From positions 62,001 to 126,000 of the forward strand of contig NZ_JALLIY010000018.1 in assembly GCF_023242315.1 (NCBI RefSeq): 64,000 bases of DNA, in the 5' to 3' direction. The first letter of the stretch is position 1; every line of letters starts with the position of its first letter. The notes under the pieces are model-generated. The model was not told the origin of the DNA, made no database searches, and saw nothing but the letters and a program-made list of their open reading frames with translations. Of this stretch, positions 32,194 to 42,061 are shown piece by piece. Position numbers and translations under genes: made by a program. The stretch comes from Pseudomonas sp. MWU13-2105. GTDB taxonomy: Bacteria > Pseudomonadota > Gammaproteobacteria > Pseudomonadales > Pseudomonadaceae.

Positions 32194-35100
32194 ATGTCAG
32201 CCATTACCCATCTTGCGCCTGCCGCCCTGAACGAACACAGCGCCAACGAAGACGTGATCAACAGCAATGCACCGCCCTGGTTGTTGACCGCCCGCGCCGA
32301 AGATATTGCCCGCCTGCGCGAACACCTGCGGCGCAGTCTTTTTCTCAAGGAGGAGCTGTCCGAGTGGCTCAAGGATCTGCAAACCGTCCGGGGGTTTTGC
32401 GAGCCTGTGCTGGAGCGCGCACTGCGAGATCGATTCGGTCCGGGCCTGGATATCCATCGGGATCAACTGAAAATTGCCAATCGCTGGCCCACACTGCCAC
32501 CGCCGATCGGCTCCACTCACTTCTTCCCGATGACCTATACCAGCCGCAGTTTGCTGGAAGCGGCGTTGCAGAACTTCGAACCCGATGAACGCTTCCCCCC
32601 TCTATCCCATGTAAGCCTGAACTGCAATCCGAAACCCTTGCCAACGATCAGCCTGAGCGCCTTTGTCGAGCTGGTGCGCGAGCTCGATCTGGGAAGGCGC
32701 TACCAGCAGCACCTGTGCCAGGTTTTTCATCTTCCGGAAGGTGAGGGGGAGGAGGCGGATAACAATGAGTTTCGTCTCGAATCCGCCATCGTGCAGCAAA
32801 AGAAAGCCGATATGTTGGTGGATGCCTACATCGCCTACATGAAAAAAGACATCGATGGCATGACTCATAAACAGGTCTGCAAATGGATCGAGTTGAATGT
32901 CGACGTCGCCCCGGATGGCTCTAGGATGATGGCCTACGAGGTGCGCATACTGGGTGTCACCTTGTCAGGCATGTGTCTGTTTACCCTGGCGAATTTGCCA
33001 TCACCCGAGCAGAACAGTGTGAAAAACCGGGTGCTGGTGCATATTCCCAACGATCCACTGACGCGATTCAAGCTCTACGCCTCGCTCGAGGCGTTTCAGG
33101 CTGAATTGTGCCGCCGTCTTTGGCAGCCTGCTTATGAGGCGTTTTTCTGCACGTTTGTCAGCCAGCGCGACTTGCCGGGTTTCCTCGCGCGGTTGCGCAA
33201 GAGCCTGACCCTTGAGACCCACGATGCCGCTGGCAAGGTCACGAAGTCCCTGAACCCGGAGGCCGACCTACAGTTGACGTCGCAACTGCTGAGTGGCGAG
33301 TTGTTTTCTCATCTCTACCGGCAGCAGATCCTCAGGTTGCAGGAGGACGCACGGATCGTGGCGGTCCCAACCGAGGATATTGACCAGGAAGCCCGCCAGG
33401 CCAGGTATCTGTCGCACTTGGGGCTGGGCATGACCCTGCTGAACCTGGCCGCTTTCGCCAACCCCTGGCTCGGTTTGCTGATGATGGGGGTAGCGGTGGG
33501 GCAACTGCTGGCGGAAACCTATGAGGGTTATGAGGATTGGCGGCGCGGTGAGCGTGACGAGGCCATCACGCACCTGATGTCGGTGGCCGAGGATATCGCG
33601 ACGATGGTTGCCCTGGGTGTGGCCATGCACTGGGGGAGCAAGGCCATCAAGGGCTTTTTCCAACGGCGCTCGGACTTTTTCGAGGACCTGCTGCCGGTCA
33701 GGTCGAGCGACGGTCGCTACCGGCTGTGGCAGGCTGACCTGCACGCCTATCGCCATGATGTCCCCGCGCTTGCGGACAGGACGCTGGACCTGGAGGGTTT
33801 CTATCAGGGTGACGAGGCGGGCGACGGACATCGCTACCTGGATATCGCCGGCGAGCCTTATCGGGCCTATCGGGATGAGTCGGTCGGTGCCTGGCGCCTG
33901 CGGCATCCGCTCCGGGCATCGGCCTATGAGCCTTTGCTCGAGCACAACGGCGCGGGGGCCTGGAGGCTGGTTCACGAATGGCCCTTGCAATGGCACGATC
34001 CGGTTTACCTGTTTCGTCGCCTGGGGCCTGACGTCCGTTTTTTGAGCGATGAGATGATCGAGCAGATCCTGTCGATTCAGCGACTCGACGAACCGCTGTT
34101 GCGTCGGATACATATGACTGATGCAACGATTCCGGCCCCGCTGTCCGACTCGATTCAGCGTTTCAGTCTGGACAACGAGTTGAACTGGCTGCTCGCGCCT
34201 GCCGATGCCCCCGCGGCGGCCGAGGCACGCCTGCTTGACCTGAAGTTGCAGATTCTGCCGAGCCTCAAGGGCTGGCCCCAGGATCGCACGCTCATGTTGC
34301 TGGACGGGGCGGGCAAACCGTTGCGCGAATACGGAGTGGACCTGGCGGCACAGCCTCAGAAGTTGATTGTGCAGGCCCAGGACATCGAGACAGATGGATT
34401 GGCGGTGGTCTTGAACAAACTGACCATCCAGGATCGCGGGACACTGCTCGGTCCCGGGGCAGACACCGAACAGGCGCCGGCGCTGTTGGAGAATGTGCTG
34501 CGCAGCCATGTGCGGGAGCATCACGCCAAGGTGTTCCAGCGCCTCTACAGGTTGTGCTGCATGACCGATAGCGGTCTGCCACAGAGCTTGCGGCGTGGTT
34601 TTCCCGATTTACCGGACGGGGTCTTGCGTGAAGTCCTGGGGCAGATGGACGATGTGCTGGTAGAGCGCCTGGGCTCTCGCGATCGCCTGCCCTTGCAGTT
34701 GATTGAAGAGATGGGCGAGAGCCTGCGTGAAGTTCGCGTCAACCAGGCGCTGGAAGGCGGTTTTCTCAACAATCCGGACAGTCTGGATACCGTCAGGTTG
34801 CAGTTGTCCATGCTGAAAACGATGGGCGGCTGGCCGAAAGATGTACGCTGGGAGATTCGTCGGGATCGTTTTGATGGCCCGCTGTTGATCGAGATGGGCG
34901 ATTTTGATTTTTCCCGGCGCCGGGTCCTGGTCAGGACCACCTGGGGTTATCAGGCCTTTGACGGCACGGGACTGAGTCTGGGACCGAAGGCAAAGGGCCC
35001 CTATGCCCTGAGCGCGGCCTTGCTGAGCGGCCTGCGGTTGATTGAACGGGAGGCAATGGCGGTCAAGCTGGGCGAGGCCGATTTGCTGCACAAACTGCTG

Positions 35101-37053
35101 ATGTCCAAGTTGCTGGAGCGTCCCCGTGTCGAGCTCGAAGAGACACTCGGGCTCCCCGCCCGCAAGTCCGAATACCGCTCGCGGGTATGGCGCAACAACG
35201 ATGTTCCCGGTTGCCTGCGCGTCAGGCGCGGCGGTGTCTATGGGTCGCGACGCGGCTTGCGGCGGTTGAGCCGACTGTATCCCGACCTCTGTGAGCCGGA
35301 GGCGCGCAACCTCTATATTGCCCTTGGCGACGATCCCCTGCAGGTCAGGAACCGGCTTGAGGGGCTTGAGGAAGAGCTCCGCCAACTGCGTTCGACGCTC
35401 AGTGGTTGGCGAGGGGGGGAGGCGAGTATCCACCGGCGGCATGCCTGGCTGGGAGGCATGGACGAAAGCCGTGAACAGGCGTCCTCGATCATCGAGCGTT
35501 GCTGGCGCTGGCAAACCCCCCGGACCTATGACGAGAATGGCGTGGTTATCGGTCGCAGCCTGAGTCTGGCGGGGTTGCGTGTCGACAGCTTGCCGGGCTT
35601 GCCCTTCGGCATCAGCTTTGATCATGTCACCGAGCTGTCGTTGAAGAACATGGGGGTGGAGCGTATTCCCGAAGACTTTCTCGAGCATTTTTCCAATCTG
35701 CGCGTCCTCGAGTTGAACAACAATCAGCTTGAGTTCTTGCCGAACGCCATTGCGGACATGAGCGAGCTGAGGGAGCTGCACGCACAGGACAACCGGATCA
35801 CGCTGACCCGGGGCTCGGTCAATGCGCTGTCGAGCTTGCACAATCTTGAGGTGTTGAACCTGAACGGCAACTTCGATATCAGCTTGCTGGATGTTGGCCA
35901 GATGCCGCACCTGCGCCGTTTGCATTTGCGCGGGACGGGAATCGACGCCCTGCCCTCGGGGTTGTTGACGCGGGTTCGACTGTACGAAGCGGATCTGCGC
36001 GACAATCGGATCCAGAGTCTGTCGAGTGCGGTTTTCACGGCGCCTTCGCCGATCAATCGGCGGATCATTCTGCGTAACAACCCCTTTACCGTTGACCATC
36101 AGAATCTGCTGGCCGCTTATCGGGCACGAACCGGCATCACCTTCGGCATTCCGGAGACGGAGCTGGCGTTGGATGAGTACAGCGCGCGCCAGCGTTGGCT
36201 GGCTGATATCGAGGAAGGGGAGCGTCGTGACGCCTTGCGCAATCTCTGGCAGGACTTGCGGCAAGAGGCGGGTTCCGAGGAGTTCTTCGTGTTGCTCGGG
36301 CGATTGGGCGGCAGCGCGGAGTATCAGAAGGTTCGCGCGGATCTGACGCGGCGGGTCTGGGAGGTGCTGGCGGAAGCGGCCGAGAACGGCGCATTGCGCA
36401 ACGAACTGTTCGACCTGGCGGCTGACCCGCTGACCTGCGTCGATAGCGCCGCGCGGAATTTCAGCCATCTGGAGGTCCGGGTGTTGCTGGCCCGGGCCCT
36501 GGCGAGCAAGAGCAGTGAACCGACGGAATTGTTGAAGTTGGCGTGCGGTCTCTTTCGTCTGGAACGTATCGATGATATAGCCCGGAATCATGTCCTGGCA
36601 CTGCACGAGAGCCCCGAACTGCCCTCATCGAGCAAGGTCGATGAGCTCGAAGTGAACCTGGCCTATCGGGTCGGTCTGGGGCGTTCGCTGTATTTACCCG
36701 GGCAGCCGAAGGAAATGTTCTTCAGATCCATCGCCAATGTCTCCGAGGAGCAGATCCTGGCGGCCCGCAGTAGCATCCGCCAGGCCGAGCGCACACCGGC
36801 CCTGAGGAGCTTCATTGCTTCGCGCGATTTCTGGATCGACTACCTGAAAAAGAGGTACCCGCGTGACTTTACCCGCTTCAATAAACCCTACCATGACCAG
36901 GAAGAGCTGTTGCTGACCCAGTCTCCGGAAATGCTCAGCGCCAGCTATGCGCGGCGTTTGTCGACGTTGATGGAAACCCGCATCGCCGAGGAGCAAAGTT
37001 TTCTTGAAGCGCTGACCCAGCACGAGTTGGATGAGCACCCCGCGCCGTTCTGA
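32194..37053 (+). CDS. Giant LRR protein with NEL-type E3 ubiquitin ligase domain (effector-like)
   Basis: A 1,619-residue protein, by far the largest here. Order: an N-terminal domain of the DUF6543 (dermonecrotic-toxin-associated) type (about 20-330), two hydrophobic stretches at about 402-443 and 464-486, a long uncharacterised middle, leucine-rich repeats at about 1118-1319 (LRVLELNNNQLEFLPNAI), then a NEL domain (about 1323-1603). The catalytic Cys lies in TCVD, Cys1415, followed by LFRLERIDDIARNHVLALHE and VDELEVNLAY, which align with IpaH/SspH ligases. Such ligases act in eukaryotic cells. No secretion genes are nearby. Start at 32194 is set by AAGGA at 32181-32185; an ATG at 32185 is in frame. 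Confidence 0.9.
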   Translation: MSAITHLAPAALNEHSANEDVINSNAPPWLLTARAEDIARLREHLRRSLFLKEELSEWLKDLQTVRGFCEPVLERALRDRFGPGLDIHRDQLKIANRWPTLPPPIGSTHFFPMTYTSRSLLEAALQNFEPDERFPPLSHVSLNCNPKPLPTISLSAFVELVRELDLGRRYQQHLCQVFHLPEGEGEEADNNEFRLESAIVQQKKADMLVDAYIAYMKKDIDGMTHKQVCKWIELNVDVAPDGSRMMAYEVRILGVTLSGMCLFTLANLPSPEQNSVKNRVLVHIPNDPLTRFKLYASLEAFQAELCRRLWQPAYEAFFCTFVSQRDLPGFLARLRKSLTLETHDAAGKVTKSLNPEADLQLTSQLLSGELFSHLYRQQILRLQEDARIVAVPTEDIDQEARQARYLSHLGLGMTLLNLAAFANPWLGLLMMGVAVGQLLAETYEGYEDWRRGERDEAITHLMSVAEDIATMVALGVAMHWGSKAIKGFFQRRSDFFEDLLPVRSSDGRYRLWQADLHAYRHDVPALADRTLDLEGFYQGDEAGDGHRYLDIAGEPYRAYRDESVGAWRLRHPLRASAYEPLLEHNGAGAWRLVHEWPLQWHDPVYLFRRLGPDVRFLSDEMIEQILSIQRLDEPLLRRIHMTDATIPAPLSDSIQRFSLDNELNWLLAPADAPAAAEARLLDLKLQILPSLKGWPQDRTLMLLDGAGKPLREYGVDLAAQPQKLIVQAQDIETDGLAVVLNKLTIQDRGTLLGPGADTEQAPALLENVLRSHVREHHAKVFQRLYRLCCMTDSGLPQSLRRGFPDLPDGVLREVLGQMDDVLVERLGSRDRLPLQLIEEMGESLREVRVNQALEGGFLNNPDSLDTVRLQLSMLKTMGGWPKDVRWEIRRDRFDGPLLIEMGDFDFSRRRVLVRTTWGYQAFDGTGLSLGPKAKGPYALSAALLSGLRLIEREAMAVKLGEADLLHKLLMSKLLERPRVELEETLGLPARKSEYRSRVWRNNDVPGCLRVRRGGVYGSRRGLRRLSRLYPDLCEPEARNLYIALGDDPLQVRNRLEGLEEELRQLRSTLSGWRGGEASIHRRHAWLGGMDESREQASSIIERCWRWQTPRTYDENGVVIGRSLSLAGLRVDSLPGLPFGISFDHVTELSLKNMGVERIPEDFLEHFSNLRVLELNNNQLEFLPNAIADMSELRELHAQDNRITLTRGSVNALSSLHNLEVLNLNGNFDISLLDVGQMPHLRRLHLRGTGIDALPSGLLTRVRLYEADLRDNRIQSLSSAVFTAPSPINRRIILRNNPFTVDHQNLLAAYRARTGITFGIPETELALDEYSARQRWLADIEEGERRDALRNLWQDLRQEAGSEEFFVLLGRLGGSAEYQKVRADLTRRVWEVLAEAAENGALRNELFDLAADPLTCVDSAARNFSHLEVRVLLARALASKSSEPTELLKLACGLFRLERIDDIARNHVLALHESPELPSSSKVDELEVNLAYRVGLGRSLYLPGQPKEMFFRSIANVSEEQILAARSSIRQAERTPALRSFIASRDFWIDYLKKRYPRDFTRFNKPYHDQEELLLTQSPEMLSASYARRLSTLMETRIAEEQSFLEALTQHELDEHPAPF

Positions 37054-37073
37054 GTCGGCGTCGGGGCGTGGTC

Positions 37074-39086
37074 TCAGGTACCGGCCCGAGGCTTGCCCTG
37101 GCCGCGGATCAGGCTGCGCAAGGCGAAGCGATTCGGATGGCAGGCCTCGGCAACGCTACGTGGCAACGGCAACGGCTCGTTCTCCAGCCAGGCGGCGAGC
37201 AATTCGCCGGAGAGTGGCGCGCTGATCAGGCCGCGCGAGCCGTGGCCGCTGTTGATATACAGGCCCTCGAGCCAGGGGCAGGGAACCGGCGGTATCTGCC
37301 GGGCATCCCGGGCGAGGATGCCGTAGGCTTCGGCGAAAGGCTCCGGGTCCGCCAGTGGTCCGACGATCGGCAGATAGTCCGCGCTGGTGCAGCGAAAGGC
37401 CGCCCGGCCTTGCAGGTGCTCCGGGGGCAGTTGCGCGACGTTCAGGCGGATGGCCAGGTCGGGCGAGATGTCCTGTAGCAATGCCAGGTTACCGATGTGT
37501 TCCGCCGTGGTGGGGGTCAGGTCCTCGCTCTTGAAATCGAAGCTGGCCCCAAGGGTATGTTCAGCGAGACGTGCCGGCGCGACATAACCTTCGGCGCAGA
37601 CCACGGTGTTCAAGGCGGCGCTGCCGGCGGTTTGCGCCAGCCGGGTGATCTGCCCACGAATGCGCTTGAGCGGCAACGCGGCGCTGGCGGCGAAGCGTTT
37701 CACTTCGGCGGCCCCGGCGAGGACCACCACCGGGGCACTGCCCAGCAGCGTCTCGGCGTCCCAGGCCTGCCACTGGCCATCGACCTTGCGCAGTTCGACA
37801 GCGTCGCCATGGAGGCGCACTTCAATGTTCGGGTGACTGGCCTGCCAATGGCACAACGCCGGCGGATGGACCCAACCGCCTTCTGGAAAGAACAGTCCGC
37901 CGTGCTCCAGGGCCACCCCCGCGCGGGCCTCGGATTGGGCTTGATCGAGGACTTGCAGCAACTCGGGACTGAAGACGGCGGCCAATTGCGCCTGGCGTTC
38001 GGCTTCTTTCTCGTCGAAGGCCAATTGCAGAACCCCGCAGTCGTCCCAGTCCAGACCCTTGTGCAACTGTTCGAGCAAGCGCCGGGTATGCCCGAAACCG
38101 CTGAGGATCAATTGTGACAGTGCGGTGCCATGGGCCGACAGCTTGAGGTAGAGGACGCCTTGCGGGTTGCCCGAGGCTTCCCGGGCCAGGGCATCGTGGC
38201 GCTCCAGCAGGCAGACCTTCCAGCCACGAATGGCCAGGCTCGCGGCACTGGCACACCCGGCCAGGCCGCCGCCGATCACCAGGGCCCGCCGCTCGCCGCC
38301 GGATGGCTGTGGGCGGGCGAACCACGGCTTGGCCAGCGGCGGTGCTGTCGTGTCCTCGGGCCAGCCGATGAATTCGCCGCGGAGGATTTCCCACTTGTGG
38401 CCGATACCGGGGGTGCGGCGCATCTTGAAGCCGGCGGCATTCAATGAGCGCCGTACCCAGCCGGTGCTGGTGAAGGTGCTCAGGGTCGCACCGGGCGCCG
38501 CCAACCGCGCCAGTTCAGCGAACAGCCCGGGTGTCCACATCTCGGGGTTCTTGGCCGGGGCGAAACCATCGAGGAACCAGGCGTCGATCCGGGCGTCCAG
38601 TTGCGGCAGCTGTTCCAGGGCATCGCCGACCAGCAGGGTCAGGGTCACCCGGCCATTGTCCAGCAGCAGTCGCTGGAAGCCCTGGTGAATGGCAACATAC
38701 TGGCCGAGCAATTGTGCGCTGAAGCCAGCCAGTTCGGGCCAGAGGGTAAGGGCGCGTTGCAGGTCGGCGCGGCTCAGCGGGTATTTTTCCACGCTGACAA
38801 AATGCAGCCGTGCATCCGGCACCGCGCAGGCCTCGAACAACTGCCAGGCGCAGAGGAAATTCAGCCCGGTACCGAAGCCGGTTTCACCGATCACCAACCG
38901 TTCGTTCGGCCCCAAGGCGGCAAAGCGCTCTTTCAGGCCGTTCTGTTCAAGGAACACATAGCGGGTTTCGTCCAGGCCCGACTGGTCGGAGAAATATACG
39001 TCGTCAAATACCCGCGAGTGCGGGCGACCTTGGTCATCCCAGTCGATCTGGGCGTGGCTGGGAGAGGGGGGCGATACGCGGGTCAT
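37074..39086 (-). CDS. mnmC: Bifunctional tRNA modification enzyme MnmC
   Basis: MnmC finishes 5-methylaminomethyl-2-thiouridine at the wobble base of several tRNAs. The 670-residue protein has an N-terminal methyltransferase (about 1-240; GETGFGTGLNFL) and a C-terminal FAD oxidase (from about 265; ALVIGGGLAGCASA), which removes the carboxymethyl group. The ATG at 39086 gives the usual MTRVSPP start; a 21-residue extension upstream is open. Convergent with the NEL/LRR gene. The length and fused layout are standard. Confidence 0.95.
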   Translation of the reverse strand: MTRVSPPSPSHAQIDWDDQGRPHSRVFDDVYFSDQSGLDETRYVFLEQNGLKERFAALGPNERLVIGETGFGTGLNFLCAWQLFEACAVPDARLHFVSVEKYPLSRADLQRALTLWPELAGFSAQLLGQYVAIHQGFQRLLLDNGRVTLTLLVGDALEQLPQLDARIDAWFLDGFAPAKNPEMWTPGLFAELARLAAPGATLSTFTSTGWVRRSLNAAGFKMRRTPGIGHKWEILRGEFIGWPEDTTAPPLAKPWFARPQPSGGERRALVIGGGLAGCASAASLAIRGWKVCLLERHDALAREASGNPQGVLYLKLSAHGTALSQLILSGFGHTRRLLEQLHKGLDWDDCGVLQLAFDEKEAERQAQLAAVFSPELLQVLDQAQSEARAGVALEHGGLFFPEGGWVHPPALCHWQASHPNIEVRLHGDAVELRKVDGQWQAWDAETLLGSAPVVVLAGAAEVKRFAASAALPLKRIRGQITRLAQTAGSAALNTVVCAEGYVAPARLAEHTLGASFDFKSEDLTPTTAEHIGNLALLQDISPDLAIRLNVAQLPPEHLQGRAAFRCTSADYLPIVGPLADPEPFAEAYGILARDARQIPPVPCPWLEGLYINSGHGSRGLISAPLSGELLAAWLENEPLPLPRSVAEACHPNRFALRSLIRGQGKPRAGT

Positions 39087-39226
39087 GGGGCAGCTCGACG
39101 GCAACAAGGCGGCTATTCTAGCCCATTGCCGGACGCCGGATTGATCCACGGCAAGGCCTGCGGATTTCCCGCCACACAGCGCGCTCCGATCCGTTAGTCT
39201 TGCTCCATCTTGGAAGGGAGTCGCCC

Positions 39227-40735
39227 ATGTTTGAATCCGCCGAAATCGGTCACGCCATCGACAAAGAAACCTACGACGCCGAAGTCCCGGCCCTGCGCGA
39301 AGCCTTGCTGGAGGCGCAGTTCGAACTCCAGCAGCAAAAGCGCTTTCCGGTCATTGTGCTGATCAATGGCATCGAAGGGGCGGGCAAGGGCGAGACGGTC
39401 AAGCTACTCAACGAGTGGATGGACCCGCGTCTGATCGAGGTCCGTACTTTCGATCAGCAAACCGATGAAGAACTGGCCCGGCCGCCGGCCTGGCGCTACT
39501 GGCGGCAATTGCCGGCCAAGGGCCGCATGGGTGTGTTCTTCGGCAACTGGTACAGCCAGATGTTGCAGGGGCGGGTGCATGGGCACTTCAAGGATGCCGT
39601 GCTCGACCAGGCGATCAGCGGGGCCGAGCGCCTGGAGAGGATGCTCTGCGACGAGGGTGCGCTGATCTTCAAGTTCTGGTTCCACCTGTCCAAGAAGCAG
39701 ATGAAGGCCCGCCTCAAATCGCTGCAGGATGACCCGCTGCACAGCTGGCGCATCAGCCCGCTGGACTGGCAGCAATCGGAGACTTACGACCAGTTCGTGC
39801 ATTTCGGCGAGCGGGTGCTGCGCCGCACCAGCCATGATTATGCGCCCTGGCATGTGATTGAAGGCGTCGATCCCCGCTACCGCAGCCTGACCGCGGGCAA
39901 GATCCTGCTCGAAGGCTTGCAGACGGCGCTCAAGACCCGGGACGCCAAGCCGCGTCCGACCAATGCCGCGCCCCTGCTCAAAGGGGTGGACGATCTGAGC
40001 CTGTTGGACAGCCTGGACCTGAGCCAGCACCTGGAGAAAGAGGATTATGAAGAGCAACTGATTACCGAACAGGCGCGGCTGGCTGGTTTGTTGCGCGACA
40101 AACGCATGCGTCGGCACGCGCTGGTGGCGGTGTTCGAAGGCAATGACGCGGCGGGCAAGGGCGGGGCCATCCGGCGGGTGGCGGCGGCGCTTGACCCACG
40201 GCAATACCGCATCATTCCCATCGCCGCGCCGACCGAGGACGAACGCGCCCAGCCTTACCTCTGGCGCTTCTGGCGGCAGCTACCGATGCGCGGCAAATTC
40301 ACCGTGTTCGACCGCTCCTGGTATGGCCGTGTGCTGGTGGAGCGGATCGAAGGGTTCTGCAGCCAGGCCGACTGGATGCGCGCCTACAGTGAAATCAACG
40401 ATTTCGAGGAGCAGCTGAGCGAAGCCGGGGTGATCGTGGTGAAGTTCTGGCTGGCTATCGACAAGCAGACCCAACTGGAGCGCTTCCAGGAGCGCGAGGA
40501 TATTCCGTTCAAGCGCTTCAAGATCACCGAAGACGATTGGCGCAACCGTGAGAAGTGGGACCTGTACCGCGATGCCATCGGCGATATGGTCGACCGTACC
40601 AGCACCGAAGTGGCGCCCTGGACGTTGGTGGAAGCCAATGACAAACGCTGGGCCCGGGTCAAGGTGCTGCGCACGCTCAACCTGGCCATCGAGGGGGCGT
40701 TCGCCAGGACTGACAAGAAGCGTAAGTTGAAGTAG
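39227..40735 (+). CDS. pap: Polyphosphate:AMP phosphotransferase (two-domain PPK2)
   Basis: A 502-residue kinase with two tandem PPK2 domains, typical of enzymes that use polyphosphate to phosphorylate AMP to ADP. Walker A-like loops appear twice, GIEGAGKGE near residue 45 and GNDAAGKGG near 305, and each domain has the lid arginines (domain 2: FDRSWYGRVLVERIEGF). The start is fixed by GGAAGGGAG before the ATG. Gene name by family; the substrate specificity is known for two-domain homologues and assumed here. Confidence 0.9.
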   Translation: MFESAEIGHAIDKETYDAEVPALREALLEAQFELQQQKRFPVIVLINGIEGAGKGETVKLLNEWMDPRLIEVRTFDQQTDEELARPPAWRYWRQLPAKGRMGVFFGNWYSQMLQGRVHGHFKDAVLDQAISGAERLERMLCDEGALIFKFWFHLSKKQMKARLKSLQDDPLHSWRISPLDWQQSETYDQFVHFGERVLRRTSHDYAPWHVIEGVDPRYRSLTAGKILLEGLQTALKTRDAKPRPTNAAPLLKGVDDLSLLDSLDLSQHLEKEDYEEQLITEQARLAGLLRDKRMRRHALVAVFEGNDAAGKGGAIRRVAAALDPRQYRIIPIAAPTEDERAQPYLWRFWRQLPMRGKFTVFDRSWYGRVLVERIEGFCSQADWMRAYSEINDFEEQLSEAGVIVVKFWLAIDKQTQLERFQEREDIPFKRFKITEDDWRNREKWDLYRDAIGDMVDRTSTEVAPWTLVEANDKRWARVKVLRTLNLAIEGAFARTDKKRKLK

Positions 40736-40843
40736 GACGATGGCCGCGCATACGCCGGATGAATGATTGTCGCGGTCGGGAATCGGGTGGGCTTATGCTC
40801 GCTCGATCCTTCAAACCGACAACAACAATCAATGAGGTGGGCC

Positions 40844-42028
40844 ATGCGTGAAGTGGTGATCGTCGACAGCGTGCGGACAGGCCTGGCCAAGTCCTTTCGC
40901 GGCAAATTCAACCAGACCCGGCCGGACGACATGGCGGCCCATTGCGTCAATGCCTTGCTCAGCCGCAACGGTATCGACCCGGCCAGTGTCGAGGATTGCA
41001 TCGTCGGCGCCGGCTCCAACGAGGGGGCCCAAGGCTACAATATCGGGCGTAACGTCGCGGTGTTGTCGAAGCTGGGCACCGGCACCGCCGGCATGACCCT
41101 CAATCGTTTCTGCTCGTCGGGCTTGCAGGCGATTGCCATTGCCGCCAACCAGATCGCCTCCGGTTGCAGCGAAATCATTGTTGCCGGCGGGGTCGAGTCC
41201 ATCAGCCTGACGATGAAAAGCGTCAACACCGACAACCTGATCAACCCGCTGCTCAAGGAGCAGGTGCCGGGAATCTATTTCCCCATGGGCCAGACCGCCG
41301 AGATCGTCGCCCGCCGCTACGGTGTCAGTCGCGAGCAGCAGGACCTTTACGCGTTGCAAAGCCAGCAGCGCACCGCCGCCGCCCAGGCCGCGGGGCTGTT
41401 CGATGATGAAATCGTGCCCATGGCCGTGACCTACGCGGTCGAAGACAAGGCCAGCGGGCAGATCCAGCGCCTGGAGGGGGTGGTCGAGCGTGATGACTGC
41501 AATCGTCCGGACACCACGCTGGACAGCCTGGCCGGTTTGAAACCGGTGTTTGCCGAAGACGGTTCGGTGACCGCGGGCAACTCGTCGCAACTCTCCGACG
41601 GCGCTTCGATGACCCTGGTGATGAGCCTGGAAAAAGCCCTGGAACTGGGGCTTGCGCCCAAGGCCTTGTTCCGCGGTTTTGCCGTGGCCGGTTGCGAGCC
41701 GGACGAGATGGGGATCGGCCCGGTGTTCTCGGTGCCACGGCTGCTCAAGGCCAAGGGCCTGAGTGTGGCGGACATCGATCTGTGGGAGTTGAACGAGGCG
41801 TTCGCCTCGCAGTGCCTGTACAGCCGTGATCGCCTGGGCATCGACAACGACAAGTACAATGTCAACGGCGGTTCGATTTCCATCGGCCATCCGTTCGGCA
41901 TGACCGGCTCGCGCCAGGTCGGGCACCTGGTGCGCGAACTGCAACGACGCAAGCTGCGCTATGGCATCGTCACCATGTGCGTAGGCGGTGGCATGGGCGC
42001 GACGGGGCTGTTCGAAGTGCTGCGCTGA
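40844..42028 (+). CDS. Thiolase (acetyl-CoA C-acyltransferase)
   Basis: A 394-residue thiolase that joins or splits acyl-CoA units. The active site is complete: C90 in NRFCSSGLQA, the His in NGGSISIGHPFGMTGSR and the second Cys in TMCVGGGMG. The start at 40844 follows GAGG and gives MREVVIVDSVRTGLAKSF, a typical thiolase start. There is no hydratase or dehydrogenase partner next to it, so it is not the FadA of a fadBA pair; role in fatty or acetoacetyl metabolism is open. Confidence 0.92.
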   Translation: MREVVIVDSVRTGLAKSFRGKFNQTRPDDMAAHCVNALLSRNGIDPASVEDCIVGAGSNEGAQGYNIGRNVAVLSKLGTGTAGMTLNRFCSSGLQAIAIAANQIASGCSEIIVAGGVESISLTMKSVNTDNLINPLLKEQVPGIYFPMGQTAEIVARRYGVSREQQDLYALQSQQRTAAAQAAGLFDDEIVPMAVTYAVEDKASGQIQRLEGVVERDDCNRPDTTLDSLAGLKPVFAEDGSVTAGNSSQLSDGASMTLVMSLEKALELGLAPKALFRGFAVAGCEPDEMGIGPVFSVPRLLKAKGLSVADIDLWELNEAFASQCLYSRDRLGIDNDKYNVNGGSISIGHPFGMTGSRQVGHLVRELQRRKLRYGIVTMCVGGGMGATGLFEVLR

Positions 42029-42035
42029 GCCTGGG

Positions 42036-42061
42036 CCAGGTCCTGTTGCTACAGGGCCTGG
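42036..42061. terminator. Possible two-way terminator between convergent genes
   Basis: CCAGGTCCTG (42036-42045) pairs with CAGGGCCTGG (42052-42061), ten base pairs with one G-U, loop TTGCTA. The stem begins eight bases after the thiolase stop and the loop holds the stop codon of the DUF6316 gene on the other strand. No U-run follows. Confidence 0.45.

Noticed and set aside
34609..36606. 665-codon antisense frame within the NEL/LRR gene
   Set aside because: No domain or ribosome site, and the sense frame has clear LRR and NEL domains.
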